Positions 46,914 to 55,636 of a stretch of 64,000 nt of DNA are shown in pieces. The position numbers were made by a program, and so were the translations under genes. Source of the stretch: Pseudomonas sp. CFII64 (GTDB lineage: Bacteria > Pseudomonadota > Gammaproteobacteria > Pseudomonadales > Pseudomonadaceae); assembly GCF_000416235.1 (NCBI RefSeq), contig NZ_ATLO01000052.1:24715-88714 (forward strand), given 5' to 3'. The notes under the pieces were generated by a model. It was not told where the DNA came from. It saw only the letters and a list, made by a program, of their open reading frames with translations, and did no database searches. Within the stretch, counting starts at the first letter, position 1. The number at the start of each line of letters is the position of its first letter.

Positions 46914-48371
46914 ATGAGCACCCTCATCCCCTGCATCATCGCTGGCGGCGCCGGCACCCGGTTGTGGCCGGTCTCCCGCGAAGCCATGCCCAAACCCTTC
47001 ATACGCCTCCCCGACGGCGAAAGCCTGCTGCAAAAAACCTTCATGCGCGCCGTAGGCCTGCCTGACGTTGATCGACTGCTTACCGTAACCAATCGAGAGG
47101 TGTACTTCCGCACGGTTGACGACTATCGACAACTGAACAAAACCCGGGTCGCGCTGGATTTCGTCCTTGAGCCATTTGGCCGCAATACCGCACCGGCAGT
47201 GGCCGCAGCGGCCCTGCATGTGGCCCGCCTATATGGCGCAGATGCCCAGTTGCTGATTCTGCCGGCAGACCACCTGATAGATGATGTCGCTGCCTTCTGC
47301 GCTGCGGTCCAACAGGCAAGAGAACTGGCCGACCAAGGCTGGCTGGTGACCTTCGGGATCTTGCCGGACAAGGCGGAAACCGGCTTCGGCTACATAGAAA
47401 AAGGTCAGTCGTTGAACGAGCACGGCTATCAGGTCGCACGATTTGTGGAGAAACCGGACGCAGCGACCGCGCAAAGCTATCTGGACGGTGGCCTGCACTT
47501 ATGGAATGCCGGCATGTTTTGCATGCGCGCCGATACGCTGCTCAGCGAGTTCCAGGAACACGCGCCGCAGATCCTCGCAGCGGTCGAAAAATGCCTTGAG
47601 CAAAGCACCAGCAAGCAAGGCAATCACGAACTGCAACTGGAGCTGGACAGCCATTCCTTTGCCCTGGCGCCGGACATTTCCATTGATTACGCGCTGATGG
47701 AACGCTCGCAACGGGTTGCGGTGATCCCTTGCCAACTGGGCTGGAGCGATATCGGCTCCTGGCAGGCCTTGCGTGAACTGACTCCGGTCGATGAGCTGGG
47801 CAACCAGTGCAACGGACAAACCGTGCTGCACGACGTGACCAACTGTTACATCGACTCGCCGAATCGCCTGGTGGGCGGCATCGGTCTTGATGACCTGATC
47901 ATCATCGACACCCCGGATGCCTTGCTGATCGCCGATGGCAAGCGCAGTCAGGAGGTGAAAGTCATTGCTCAGGAACTCAAGCGCCAGGGCCACGATGCCT
48001 ATCGCCTGCATCGCACGGTGACCCGGCCATGGGGCACTTATACCGTGCTGGAGGAAGGCAAGCGCTTCAAGATCAAACGCATCGTGGTCCGGCCCCAGGG
48101 GTCGCTCTCCCTGCAAATGCATCACCATCGCAGCGAGCACTGGATTGTCGTCAGCGGCATGGCCAGTGTCACCAACAACGACGCCGAGTTCATGCTCGAC
48201 ACCAATGAATCCACCTTCATCAAACCGGGACATACCCATCGCCTGGTCAACCCGGGCGTCATTGATCTGGTGATGATCGAGGTGCAGAGCGGCGAATACC
48301 TCGGTGAAGACGACATCGTGCGTTTCACCGATATCTATGGCCGCGTACCGACCGAGGCGGCCAAGGTCTAG
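46914..48371 (+). CDS. Mannose-1-phosphate guanylyltransferase / mannose-6-phosphate isomerase (AlgA/PslB type)
   Basis: 485-residue bifunctional enzyme making GDP-mannose. The N-terminal nucleotidyltransferase has GGAGTRLWPVSREAMPKPF, ILPADHLI, FVEKPDAATAQSYLDGG and ALMERSQRVAVIPCQLGWSDIGSW. The C-terminal cupin (about 350-480) has RPWGTYTVLEEGKRFKIKRI and SLQMHHHRSEHWIVVSG for the isomerase metal site. ATG 46914 is used. No other polysaccharide gene is nearby, so it may supply GDP-mannose to alginate, Psl or O-antigen made elsewhere. About 290 bases upstream hold no other gene. Confidence 0.92.
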   Translation: MSTLIPCIIAGGAGTRLWPVSREAMPKPFIRLPDGESLLQKTFMRAVGLPDVDRLLTVTNREVYFRTVDDYRQLNKTRVALDFVLEPFGRNTAPAVAAAALHVARLYGADAQLLILPADHLIDDVAAFCAAVQQARELADQGWLVTFGILPDKAETGFGYIEKGQSLNEHGYQVARFVEKPDAATAQSYLDGGLHLWNAGMFCMRADTLLSEFQEHAPQILAAVEKCLEQSTSKQGNHELQLELDSHSFALAPDISIDYALMERSQRVAVIPCQLGWSDIGSWQALRELTPVDELGNQCNGQTVLHDVTNCYIDSPNRLVGGIGLDDLIIIDTPDALLIADGKRSQEVKVIAQELKRQGHDAYRLHRTVTRPWGTYTVLEEGKRFKIKRIVVRPQGSLSLQMHHHRSEHWIVVSGMASVTNNDAEFMLDTNESTFIKPGHTHRLVNPGVIDLVMIEVQSGEYLGEDDIVRFTDIYGRVPTEAAKV

Positions 48372-48394
48372 GGAACCGACTGGCGATCGGTATC

Positions 48395-48432
48395 AATCAG
48401 GCCTGCGGCGCGGCGTCGTCGCAGGCCTGATT
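48395..48432. terminator. Perfect inverted repeat between convergent genes
   Basis: AATCAGGCCTGCG (48395-48407) and CGCAGGCCTGATT (48420-48432) form a 13-bp stem with a 12-base loop, 23 bases beyond the mannose enzyme stop and just before the fmdB stop. No long T-run, but a two-way terminator is the likeliest role. Confidence 0.6.
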
Positions 48433-48446
48433 CAATCATCCGCGTG

Positions 48447-48794
48447 TCAATGACTGATCATCCACGGCCTGCCTGCCGTCTTGCCTTTCAACGCGTGGGG
48501 ATTGGCCTTGGTCGGCAACACGGTCTTGCTCGGCGCACAGCAGCCGCAACCGCTGGGGTGACGCTTGCTCTCTTGATACTCAGCCACCGTCTTGGGCGCA
48601 TTGGCGCTGCGTTCATTGGTTTCAATGGCACGCCGCTTGTTGCCTGATACGCTGCTCAAACCGGGCGCCGACAAAATCACCCGCATGCTTGACTCGCCGC
48701 ATTGCGGGCAGGCGCAAGGCAAGCCACTTTCGGCCATGGGTTTGAGCGCCGTGAAATCGCCACAGCTGGGGCAATCGAATTCGTACATGGGCAT
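48447..48794 (-). CDS. fmdB: FmdB-family zinc ribbon protein
   Basis: 115 residues starting MPMYEFDCPSCGDFTALKPM. The N-terminal zinc ribbon has CPSC and CPQC pairs. A middle SANAPKTVAEYQESKRHPSGCGCCAP adds another Cys cluster. Members often lie beside formamidase genes and are annotated as regulators, though DNA binding is not shown. Last gene of the amide operon, separated from fmdA by a REP doublet. ATG 48794 has AGGAA upstream. Confidence 0.85.
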   Translation of the reverse strand: MPMYEFDCPSCGDFTALKPMAESGLPCACPQCGESSMRVILSAPGLSSVSGNKRRAIETNERSANAPKTVAEYQESKRHPSGCGCCAPSKTVLPTKANPHALKGKTAGRPWMISH

Positions 48795-48823
48795 GGGCAA
48801 ATTCCTGAAAGTTGTTGAAATCT

Positions 48824-48911
48824 GTTGGAGCGAGGCTTGCCCGCGAGCCAGTCACCTCGGTTCATCAGGCATCCCGCGTTATCGTTCTTCGCGCGCAAGC
48901 CACGCTCCAAC
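48824..48911. repeat. REP doublet, family B, between fmdA and fmdB
   Basis: GTTGGAGCGAGGCTTGCCCG (from 48824) faces GCGCAAGCCACGCTCCAAC (ending 48911), about 40 bases apart. As it lies within a likely operon, it may change mRNA stability between the two genes. Confidence 0.8.
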
Positions 48912-48920
48912 GGGCAGAAG

Positions 48921-50150
48921 CTACAAATCGTAGGCAATCGGCAAATCCACCAACCCATCAATAAATTTGCTCGGCCCGTTGGCATTGGGGTTGATGTCGA
49001 ACTGGAAGATTTCCGTCGGCAGCCACAAGGTCGCGCAGGCGTTGGGAATATCGACGATGCCGCTGATATGCCCTTGTACCGGCGCCGAGCCGAGCAACGC
49101 ATAACCCTGAGCCGGGGAGTAGCCGAACTTGGTCAGGTAGTTGATCGCATTCAGACATGCCTGGCGGTAAGCAATGTTGACGTCCAGGTAGTGCTGCTTG
49201 CCGGCCTCGTCCACCGAGATGCCTTCGAAGATCAGGTATTTGTTGTAGTTGGGCACGATGGGGCTGGGCTTGAACACCGGGTTCTTGATGCCGTATTTCT
49301 CCATGCCGCCCTTGATCAGCTCGACGCGCATGTGCACCCAGCCGGCCATTTCGATGGCGCCGCAGAAGGTGATTTCGCCGTCGCCCTGGCTGAAGTGCAA
49401 GTCGCCCACCGACAGGCCCGCGCCGTCCACGTAAACCGGGAAGAACACCTTCGAGCCCCGGGACAGATCCTTGATGTCGCAGTTGCCACCATGCTCGCGG
49501 GGCGGCACGGTCCGCGCGCCGGTTGCGGCAGCCAGGTCGCGGGCCGGGCCTTTGAGCTTGCCCAGGTGCGCGGTTGCGGCCGAGGGCGGATTGGCCAGGG
49601 GCGGCACGCGGGTCGGGTTGGTGTCGATCAGTTCCTGTTCGCGCTTGTTCCATTCGGCGAGCATCTTGTGATCCGGCAGGCAACCGATCAGGCCGGGGTG
49701 AATCAGGCCGGCGAACTCAACACCCGGAATGTGCCGGGAGCTGGTCATCATGCCCTTGAAGTCCCAGATGGCTTTTTGTGCCGACGGGAAGTGATCGGTC
49801 AGAAAGCCACCGCCGTTATTGCGCGAGAAGAACCCGTTGAAACCCCATTGGGAATCGGCACGTGCGCCGATGTCGAGCAGGTCCACCACCAGCAAGTCAC
49901 CGGGCTCGGCGCCATGCACGCCAATCGGGCCGGACAGGTAATGCACGGTGGACAGGTCCACGTCGCGCACGTCACTGGCGTCGTCGTTGTTCTTGATCGC
50001 GCCGGCAGTCCAGTCATAGGTTTCGAGGATGAAGTCATCGCCCGGCTTGACCCACGCCGCCATGGGAATGTCCGGATGCCAGCGGTTGTGGATGTTTTCA
50101 TTTTCGGTGACAGGCTGGTTGAGGTCGACTTTGATCAGCGTTTCGGTCAT
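48921..50150 (-). CDS. fmdA: Formamidase FmdA (acetamidase/formamidase family)
   Basis: 409-residue cytoplasmic amidase that hydrolyses formamide to formate and ammonia. Family signs are the opening TETLIKVDLNQPVTENENIHNRWHPDIPMAAWVKPGDDF, GPIGVHGAEPGDLLVVDLLDIG, GVEFAGLIHPGLIGCLP, GGNCDIKDLSRGSKVFFPVYVDGAGLSVGDLHFSQGDGEITFCGAIEMAG and the C-terminal GIVDIPNACATLWLPTEIFQFDI. AAGGAG precedes ATG 50150. Next to urt-type transporter genes, so it likely uses the imported short-chain amide as a nitrogen source. Confidence 0.93.
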   Translation of the reverse strand: MTETLIKVDLNQPVTENENIHNRWHPDIPMAAWVKPGDDFILETYDWTAGAIKNNDDASDVRDVDLSTVHYLSGPIGVHGAEPGDLLVVDLLDIGARADSQWGFNGFFSRNNGGGFLTDHFPSAQKAIWDFKGMMTSSRHIPGVEFAGLIHPGLIGCLPDHKMLAEWNKREQELIDTNPTRVPPLANPPSAATAHLGKLKGPARDLAAATGARTVPPREHGGNCDIKDLSRGSKVFFPVYVDGAGLSVGDLHFSQGDGEITFCGAIEMAGWVHMRVELIKGGMEKYGIKNPVFKPSPIVPNYNKYLIFEGISVDEAGKQHYLDVNIAYRQACLNAINYLTKFGYSPAQGYALLGSAPVQGHISGIVDIPNACATLWLPTEIFQFDINPNANGPSKFIDGLVDLPIAYDL

Positions 50151-50178
50151 GGCGTAGCTCCTTGAGGTAGAGGTTTTG

Positions 50179-50230
50179 GTAGGACCGGCTTCAGCCGGGA
50201 GGGCGCTCTCGCGGCTGAAGCAGGTCCTAC
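50179..50230. repeat. REP doublet, family A, between urtE and fmdA
   Basis: GTAGGACCGGCTTCAGCCGG from 50179 and an imperfect partner CGGCTGAAGCAGGTCCTAC ending 50230, closer together than other pairs in this window. Confidence 0.8.
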
Positions 50231-50252
50231 AAAAGGTGGAATTTGCCAGGCA

Positions 50253-50942
50253 TCACACCGACAAATACCGACTGATCGTCGCTTCATCGACATTCGCCCG
50301 GGTCTCTTCGATGACGAAGCGCCCCTTCTCGATGACCAGGAAGCGATCAGCGATTTCCAGGGTGAACGACAGCACTTGCTCGGAGACCACGATGGTCAGG
50401 TTGCGCAAGGTGCGGATCTCTTTAAGGGTGCGGGCGATGTCCTTGATGATCGACGGCTGGATGCCTTCGGTGGGCTCGTCCAGCAACAACACCTTGGGGT
50501 TGGTCGCCAGCGCCCGGGCAATCGCCAGTTGCTGCTGTTGCCCGCCGGACAGATTGCCGCCGCGCCGACCGCGCATGTCGTAAAGCACCGGGAACAGCGC
50601 GTAGAGGTCTTCGGGGACGATGCCGCGAGCGGATGCAGGCAAGCCGGTCTGAATGTTTTCCAGCACGCTCATGGCCGGAAATATCATCCGGCCTTGTGGG
50701 ACGTAAGCCATGCCGTGCTCAACCCGCGAGTGGGTTTCCATGCCGGAAACTTCCACACCCGCGACCTGAATCTGCCCGCCCCATTGTGGGAGGATGCCCA
50801 TCAGGCTCTTGAACAGCGTGGTCTTGCCCATGCCGTTGCGGCCCATGACCGCGACGATTTCCTGTTTCTCGACGTTGAGATCCAGGTCGTGAAGAATCTG
50901 GCTCTGGCCATAACCGCACGCCAGCTGATTGATCTTGAACAT
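50253..50942 (-). CDS. urtE: Urea/amide ABC transporter ATPase UrtE
   Basis: 229-residue ATPase of the branched-chain amino acid/urea transporter family. MFKINQLACGYGQSQILHDLDL, Walker A GRNGMGKTTLFKSLMG, NLSGGQQQQLAIARAL, LLLDEPTEGIQPSII (UrtE-type). ATG 50942 with AAGGAG is used; the longer open frame upstream overlaps urtD out of frame. Fifth gene of the urtABCDE set, 13 bases after urtD. Confidence 0.92.
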   Translation of the reverse strand: MFKINQLACGYGQSQILHDLDLNVEKQEIVAVMGRNGMGKTTLFKSLMGILPQWGGQIQVAGVEVSGMETHSRVEHGMAYVPQGRMIFPAMSVLENIQTGLPASARGIVPEDLYALFPVLYDMRGRRGGNLSGGQQQQLAIARALATNPKVLLLDEPTEGIQPSIIKDIARTLKEIRTLRNLTIVVSEQVLSFTLEIADRFLVIEKGRFVIEETRANVDEATISRYLSV

Positions 50943-50955
50943 GCCGCGCTCCTTA

Positions 50956-51717
50956 TTAATGGCCCAGATACACTTCGATGACTTTCGGGTTTTTCTGCAC
51001 CGATTCCATGCTGCCCTCGGCCAGCACCTTGCCCTGATGCAGCACCGTGACCTTGTGCGCGATGCTTTTGACGAATTCCATGTCGTGCTCGATGACCAGC
51101 ACCGAGCGGCCCTGGCTGATGCGATTGAGCAGCTCGGCGGTCTGCGCACGCTCACTGACGCTCATCCCCGCCACCGGCTCGTCGAGCATCAACAACTCCG
51201 GGTCCTGCATCAGCAACATGCCGATCTCCAGCCATTGCTTCTGGCCGTGGGACAGCAAACCCGCCTGCTGCTGGAGCAATTCGCCGAGGAAGATATCCGC
51301 CGCGACCTCGTTGACCCGCGCCACCACCTCAGCCGTGCGTTTGAAGAACAGCGCGCCGAACACCGAGCGGCCTGCCGGAAAGGACATTTCCAGGTTTTCG
51401 AACACGCTCAAATTGTCGTAGATCGACGGGGTCTGGAACTTGCGGCCGACCCCGGCGCGGACGATGTCGTACTCATGCATTTTGGTCAGCTCACGGCCGT
51501 CGAACTGGATACTGCCGCTGGTGGCGCGGGTCTTGCCGCAGATCAGGTCGAGCACCGTGGTCTTGCCCGCACCATTGGGGCCAATCACCACGCGCACTTC
51601 ATTGCGGTCGATGTACAGATTCAGGTCGTCCACTGCCTTGAACCCGTCGAACGAAACCGTCAGCCCTTCGATGGCCAGCACCGGTTTGTGCATCTGAAAA
51701 GCCGTTGGGCTGCTCAT
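50956..51717 (-). CDS. urtD: Urea/amide ABC transporter ATPase UrtD
   Basis: 253-residue ATPase. VLAIEGLTVSFDGFKAVDDLNLYI, Walker A GPNGAGKTTVLDLICG, GVGRKFQTPSIYDNLSVFENLEMS, LSHGQKQWLEIGMLL as the signature and LLMLDEPVAGMS as Walker B, a UrtD-specific form. ATG 51717 overlaps the urtC stop by four bases (ATGA). Confidence 0.92.
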   Translation of the reverse strand: MSSPTAFQMHKPVLAIEGLTVSFDGFKAVDDLNLYIDRNEVRVVIGPNGAGKTTVLDLICGKTRATSGSIQFDGRELTKMHEYDIVRAGVGRKFQTPSIYDNLSVFENLEMSFPAGRSVFGALFFKRTAEVVARVNEVAADIFLGELLQQQAGLLSHGQKQWLEIGMLLMQDPELLMLDEPVAGMSVSERAQTAELLNRISQGRSVLVIEHDMEFVKSIAHKVTVLHQGKVLAEGSMESVQKNPKVIEVYLGH

Positions 51718-52931
51718 GGCTGAGTCTCCAGGGAAGTCGCGGCGTTCTTGGAAGGCGTCGGGGCTGGCCCGGGTGGCGGCGTAATGACGACCGCTCTGGC
51801 AATCACCGGCTCGGGCTTGTGCAGCACTCGGTCGAACCACTTGCGACCGTGGCTTTCCCACAACCCGGCCAGGCCGTTGGGGAAGTACATGACCACTGCG
51901 ATGAACAACCCGCCCATCAGGTACAGCCAGAGTTCAGGGAAGGATTCGGAGAAATAGGTCTTGCCATAATTGACCAGCAGCGAGCCGTACACCGCGCCGA
52001 GCAGCGACATGCGCCCGCCCACGGCGGCGAAAATCACCATCTCGATGGAGGGCACGATGCCCACGAATGAAGGCGACATGAAGCCCACCTGCAAGGCAAA
52101 CATCGCCCCGCCAATCGCCGAGAATGCGGCGGCAACGCAATAGACGAAAATCTTGAAACTGGCCACGTCGTAGCCGGAAAAACGCACGCGTTCTTCCTTG
52201 TCGCGCATGGCCATCAGCAAGCGGCCGAGCTTGGAAGCGAGGATGAATTTGCCGATCAGAATGCAGCCGAACAGCAAGGCCGCATTGACGAAGTACAACG
52301 CCAGCTTGGCGCTGTCGTCGCGGATGTCCCAGCCCAGCAGCGTCTTCAGATCGGTGATGCCGTTGACGCCACCGGTCAGGCCTTGCTGGCCGATGATCAG
52401 CACCGTCAGGATCAGCGCGATGGCTTGGGTAACGATGGAGAAATACACGTCACCGACCCGGCGTTTGAACATCGCCAGGCCGATCACCAGCGCCAGCAAT
52501 ACCGGCACGGCGATGACCGCAATCACCGTGAAGGTGAGGCTGTGAAACGGCACCCATAACCAGGGCAGTTCGGTGATCTGGTTCCAGTCCATGAAATCCG
52601 GAATGCCAGGTGTGGACTGGATTTTGGTGCTTTCCGGGTCCGAGGCTTCCAGCTTGAGGAACATCGCCATGCAGTAGCCGCCGAGGCCGAAAAACACGCC
52701 CTGCCCCAGGCTGAGAATCCCGCCGTAGCCCCAGCACAACACCAGGCCCACCGCGACAAACGCGTAGGTCAGGTATTTGCCGACCATGTTCAGGCGAAAC
52801 GCGTCGAGGGTCAGCGGGAATACCACCAGAATCAGCACGGCCAGGATCAACAGGCCAATCACGCCCTGCCGACCACCGAGCATACCGGCCCCCTCCCGGC
52901 TAAAGCCGGTCCTACGGTTTAGAGCATTCAT
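51714..52931 (-). CDS. urtC: Urea/amide ABC transporter permease UrtC with REP-derived N-terminus
   Basis: 405-residue inner-membrane permease of LivM type. It has about nine helices, with LCWGYGGILSLGQGVFFGLGGYCMAMFLKLEA and TGGVNGITDLKTLLG typical of UrtC, and a Pro/Ala-rich C-terminal tail (ITPPPGPAPTPSKNAATSLETQP). The first 16 residues (MNALNRRTGFSREGAG) are largely encoded by a REP element, which is not family-like. ATG 52931 has GAGG upstream; alternatively translation starts at ATG 52883, with the REP as leader and its GGGAGGG as ribosome site. Either start leaves the first helix (GVIGLLILAVLILVVFPL) intact. Confidence 0.88.
   Translation of the reverse strand: MNALNRRTGFSREGAGMLGGRQGVIGLLILAVLILVVFPLTLDAFRLNMVGKYLTYAFVAVGLVLCWGYGGILSLGQGVFFGLGGYCMAMFLKLEASDPESTKIQSTPGIPDFMDWNQITELPWLWVPFHSLTFTVIAVIAVPVLLALVIGLAMFKRRVGDVYFSIVTQAIALILTVLIIGQQGLTGGVNGITDLKTLLGWDIRDDSAKLALYFVNAALLFGCILIGKFILASKLGRLLMAMRDKEERVRFSGYDVASFKIFVYCVAAAFSAIGGAMFALQVGFMSPSFVGIVPSIEMVIFAAVGGRMSLLGAVYGSLLVNYGKTYFSESFPELWLYLMGGLFIAVVMYFPNGLAGLWESHGRKWFDRVLHKPEPVIARAVVITPPPGPAPTPSKNAATSLETQP
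52894..52916 (-). repeat. Single REP unit inside the 5' end of urtC
   Basis: TCCCGGCTAAAGCCGGTCCT on the plus strand (within 52894-52916) is one family A REP unit, without a partner. It falls in the first codons of urtC and supplies both coding sequence and a Shine-Dalgarno-like GGGAGGG. Confidence 0.85.
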
Positions 52932-52955
52932 GGGGCTGCCTCTCTTTACGAACAC

Positions 52956-53873
52956 TTATTTACGAAGCTTGCTGGCAAACAACCCTTGCGGGCGCATCAG
53001 CAGGATCAGGACGACCGCCGACAGGGTCAGCACCTTGGCCATGGAACCGCTCATGAAAAACTCGGAAATCGACTGGGTCTGAGCTATGGCAAATGCCGAG
53101 GCGATGGTGCCCAACAGGCTTTGCGCACCGCCGAAAACCACCACCAGAAAGGTGTCGACGATGTACAGCGAACCGGCCGTTGGCCCGGTGGAACCGATAG
53201 TGGTGAAGGCGGCACCGGCCACTCCGGCCACCCCGCAGCCCAGGGCGAAAGTCATGCGGTCGACCTTGCGGGTGTTGATCCCCACGGCGCGACTCATGAT
53301 GCGGTTCTGTACCGTGGCCCGCACATGCAGGCCCCAGCGGGTGCGATACAGCATCAGGAAAATTGTCGCCGTCAGCAGAACGGTCAGGCCCATGACGAAC
53401 AGGCCGTTACGCGGAATCTCGATGGCATCGCTCAGACTCACGGAACCCATCAGCCATTCCGGCGGCGTGGCACTGACCTCCCGGGCGCCAAAGATCGAAC
53501 GAAAGCCCTGTTGCATCACCAGCGACAAACCCCAGGTGGCGAGCAACGTGTCCAGCGGGCGATGGTACAAGCGGCTGATCATCACCGATTCGACGACCCA
53601 ACCCACCGCACCGGCCACCACGAATGACAGCGCGATGGCGAAGAAAAAGTAATAAGGCTGCATGGACGGCATGTACTGCAGCGTCAGGCTGGACATGACG
53701 TAAGTGGTGTAAGCGCCGATGGTCAGAAATTCGCCATGGGCCATGTTGATAACGCCCATCTGGCCAAAAATGATCGCCAGCCCCAGGGCCATCAGCAGCA
53801 GCACGCAGAACACGGAAAGCCCGTTGAACCCCTGCATCGCCGCGATGGCACCAAATTCCGATAGCCATTCCAT
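52956..53873 (-). CDS. urtB: Urea/amide ABC transporter permease UrtB
   Basis: 305-residue LivH-type permease. GLSVFCVLLLMALGLAIIFGQMGVINMAHGEFLTIGAYTTYV is the family opening; HRPLDTLLATWGLSLVMQQGFR and GINTRKVDRMTFALGCGVAGVAGAAF follow. About eight helices. It lacks the long periplasmic N-terminal domain of many UrtB proteins, so it is LivH-like in size. Second gene of the operon, separated from urtA by a REP doublet. Confidence 0.9.
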   Translation of the reverse strand: MEWLSEFGAIAAMQGFNGLSVFCVLLLMALGLAIIFGQMGVINMAHGEFLTIGAYTTYVMSSLTLQYMPSMQPYYFFFAIALSFVVAGAVGWVVESVMISRLYHRPLDTLLATWGLSLVMQQGFRSIFGAREVSATPPEWLMGSVSLSDAIEIPRNGLFVMGLTVLLTATIFLMLYRTRWGLHVRATVQNRIMSRAVGINTRKVDRMTFALGCGVAGVAGAAFTTIGSTGPTAGSLYIVDTFLVVVFGGAQSLLGTIASAFAIAQTQSISEFFMSGSMAKVLTLSAVVLILLMRPQGLFASKLRK

Positions 53874-53916
53874 GATGATGGTCTCCGAGGTGGAAAAGTG
53901 CGGTTGTGGCAGCGTC

Positions 53917-54009
53917 GTAGGACCGGCTTCAGCCGGGAGGGCTATTTGCCAAACAGCACATGATTTGCGGTGAGTGAACTGACGCCCTCCCGGCTGAAGC
54001 CGGTCCTAC
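53917..54009. repeat. REP doublet, family A, between urtA and urtB
   Basis: GTAGGACCGGCTTCAGCCGG from 53917 and CCGGCTGAAGCCGGTCCTAC ending 54009, a nearly perfect inverted pair about 50 bases apart. Its place after the gene for the binding protein would suit an mRNA-stabilising hairpin that keeps urtA expression above that of the permeases. Confidence 0.85.
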
Positions 54010-54030
54010 GGGTTCCGCGAGGCTGCGCTG

Positions 54031-55275
54031 TTACTGATAGCCCTTAGGAAACGGATTCGGCTCGATCAGCTCTGACTCGTAGATGACTTTGAACTGGCCG
54101 TCGGCCTGAACTTCGCCAATGCGCGTCTTGCTCCACAAGTGATGGTTTTCGTGGATTTTCACGTAGCCTTCAGGTGCGGTTTTCAGCTCGATGCCAGGGG
54201 ATGCGGCGACCACTTTGTCGACGTCGAAGCTGCCGGCTTTTTCGACCGCGGCTTTCCACAACCATGGGCCCAGATACGCGGCCTGAGTCACGTCGCCCAT
54301 CACCGAATCCTTGCCGTACTTGGCCTTGAAGCTGTCGACGAAGGCTTTGTTGTTGGGGTTATCCAGGCTCTGGAAGTACTTCATCGACGCGAAGAAGCCC
54401 TTCATGTTTTCGCCGCCGATGCCCAACAGTTCGTCTTCGGTGACCGACAGGGTCAGCAAGGTCTGCTTGGTGGAATCGACGCCTGCCGCCTTGAGCTGTT
54501 TGTAGAAGGCAACGTTGGAGCCGCCGACGACCGCAGCGAACACCACGTCAGGTTTCTTCAGCTTGACCTTGTTGATCAGCGAGCCGAACTGGGTGTTGCC
54601 CAGCGGGTAGTAATCTTCGCCGACCACGGTGCCGTGCAGCACGTTTTCAATGTGCTTGCGGGCGATCTTCATCGAGGTGCGCGGCCAGATGTAATCCGAG
54701 CCGATCAGGTAGAAGGTCTTGGCGCCTTTGGTCTTGGCGATCCAGTCCAGACTGGCGAGGATTTGCTGGGTGGCTTCCTGGCCGGTGTAGATCACGTTTT
54801 TCGACTGTTCCAGGCCTTCATAAAAGGTCGGGTAATACAGCAGGCCGTTTTCTTTCTCGAACACCGGCAATACCGCTTTGCGCGATGCCGATGTCCAGCA
54901 ACCGAAGACCGCCGCGACCTTGTCGCCGACCAACAGCTTCTTGGCTTTCTCGGCAAAGGTTGGCCAGTCCGACGCGCCATCTTCCTGCACGACCTTGATC
55001 TGCCGACCGAGGATGCCGCCCGAAGCGTTGATCTGATCGATGGCCAGCCGTTCGGCCTGGATCGAACCGGTTTCGGAAATCGCCATGGTGCCGGTTGCCG
55101 AGTGCAGCTGGCCCACGGTTACTTCAGTCGCGGTAACGGCAAGTCCGGTGGTGTTGGCGTCATCGGCCAAGGCCACCTGGCCAAATACACCGGCCGCAAT
55201 CAGCGAGAGCGCAGCTGCGCCCAACGCCAATCGACGCGGCAAAAAACGTTTGGCGCCTGTCAGTCGTGAATCCAT
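54031..55275 (-). CDS. urtA: Urea/short-chain amide ABC transporter substrate-binding protein UrtA
   Basis: 414-residue periplasmic binding protein. Signal peptide RRLALGAAALSLIAAGVFGQVALA with preceding Arg residues. The mature domain has VGQLHSATGTMAISETGSIQAERLAIDQINASGGILGRQIKVVQEDGASDWP, FGCWTSASRKAVLPVFE and GLLYYPTFYEGLEQSKNVIYTG, all typical of UrtA/FmdD/AmiC relatives. ATG 55275 has AGGAG upstream. First gene of urtABCDE-fmdAB. Partner genes favour formamide, acetamide or urea as ligand. Confidence 0.93.
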   Translation of the reverse strand: MDSRLTGAKRFLPRRLALGAAALSLIAAGVFGQVALADDANTTGLAVTATEVTVGQLHSATGTMAISETGSIQAERLAIDQINASGGILGRQIKVVQEDGASDWPTFAEKAKKLLVGDKVAAVFGCWTSASRKAVLPVFEKENGLLYYPTFYEGLEQSKNVIYTGQEATQQILASLDWIAKTKGAKTFYLIGSDYIWPRTSMKIARKHIENVLHGTVVGEDYYPLGNTQFGSLINKVKLKKPDVVFAAVVGGSNVAFYKQLKAAGVDSTKQTLLTLSVTEDELLGIGGENMKGFFASMKYFQSLDNPNNKAFVDSFKAKYGKDSVMGDVTQAAYLGPWLWKAAVEKAGSFDVDKVVAASPGIELKTAPEGYVKIHENHHLWSKTRIGEVQADGQFKVIYESELIEPNPFPKGYQ

Positions 55276-55376
55276 GTTCCCGCTCCTGTGCTGGTGGTTC
55301 GCCGAGATCCGGTAAAGGCGTCGTGGCGAGGCTGGAGCAAGCATGAAGTCGCGGGACCAAAGCCGGTATACGCACC

Positions 55377-55398
55377 ATGACGTACCGGGGTACGTCAT
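55377..55398. promoter_or_regulatory. Perfect palindrome upstream of urtA, candidate operator
   Basis: ATGACGTACC (55377-55386), GG, GGTACGTCAT (55389-55398): a perfect 10-base inverted repeat, 102 bases upstream of urtA. The inner TACC/GGTA resembles sites used by LuxR/NarL-type regulators, and such a regulator is encoded at 59013. The region 55276-55636 otherwise holds only a REP doublet. Confidence 0.65.
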
Positions 55399-55462
55399 TT
55401 AACGTAGGTTCGAATGGGCGCAAAGCGAGGATGATTGCGCCCGTGTGAGAGGTAGCAACCTC

Positions 55463-55552
55463 GTAGGACCGGCTTTAGCCGGGAGGGCAGTACTTCTGGC
55501 GACACCAATACGTCGGATGTACCTGCCTCCTCCCGGCTAAAGCCGGTCCTAC
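55463..55552. repeat. REP doublet, family A, between urtA and the sensor kinase
   Basis: GTAGGACCGGCTTTAGCCGG from 55463 and CCGGCTAAAGCCGGTCCTAC ending 55552, about 50 bases apart. It lies between divergent promoters, which is less usual for REP elements. Confidence 0.85.
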
Positions 55553-55636
55553 GCTTGAAGCCGCCGAGCCACTCCCAGGCACGGAAGTTGCTGTCGCCAA
55601 TTCCATAACCCTAAACATCCGTCACAGGAATCCGCC

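Noticed and set aside
48824..55552. Possible CRISPR array from repeated short palindromes
   Set aside because: Copies are inverted pairs at irregular distances between genes, without regular spacers or cas genes; they are REP elements.
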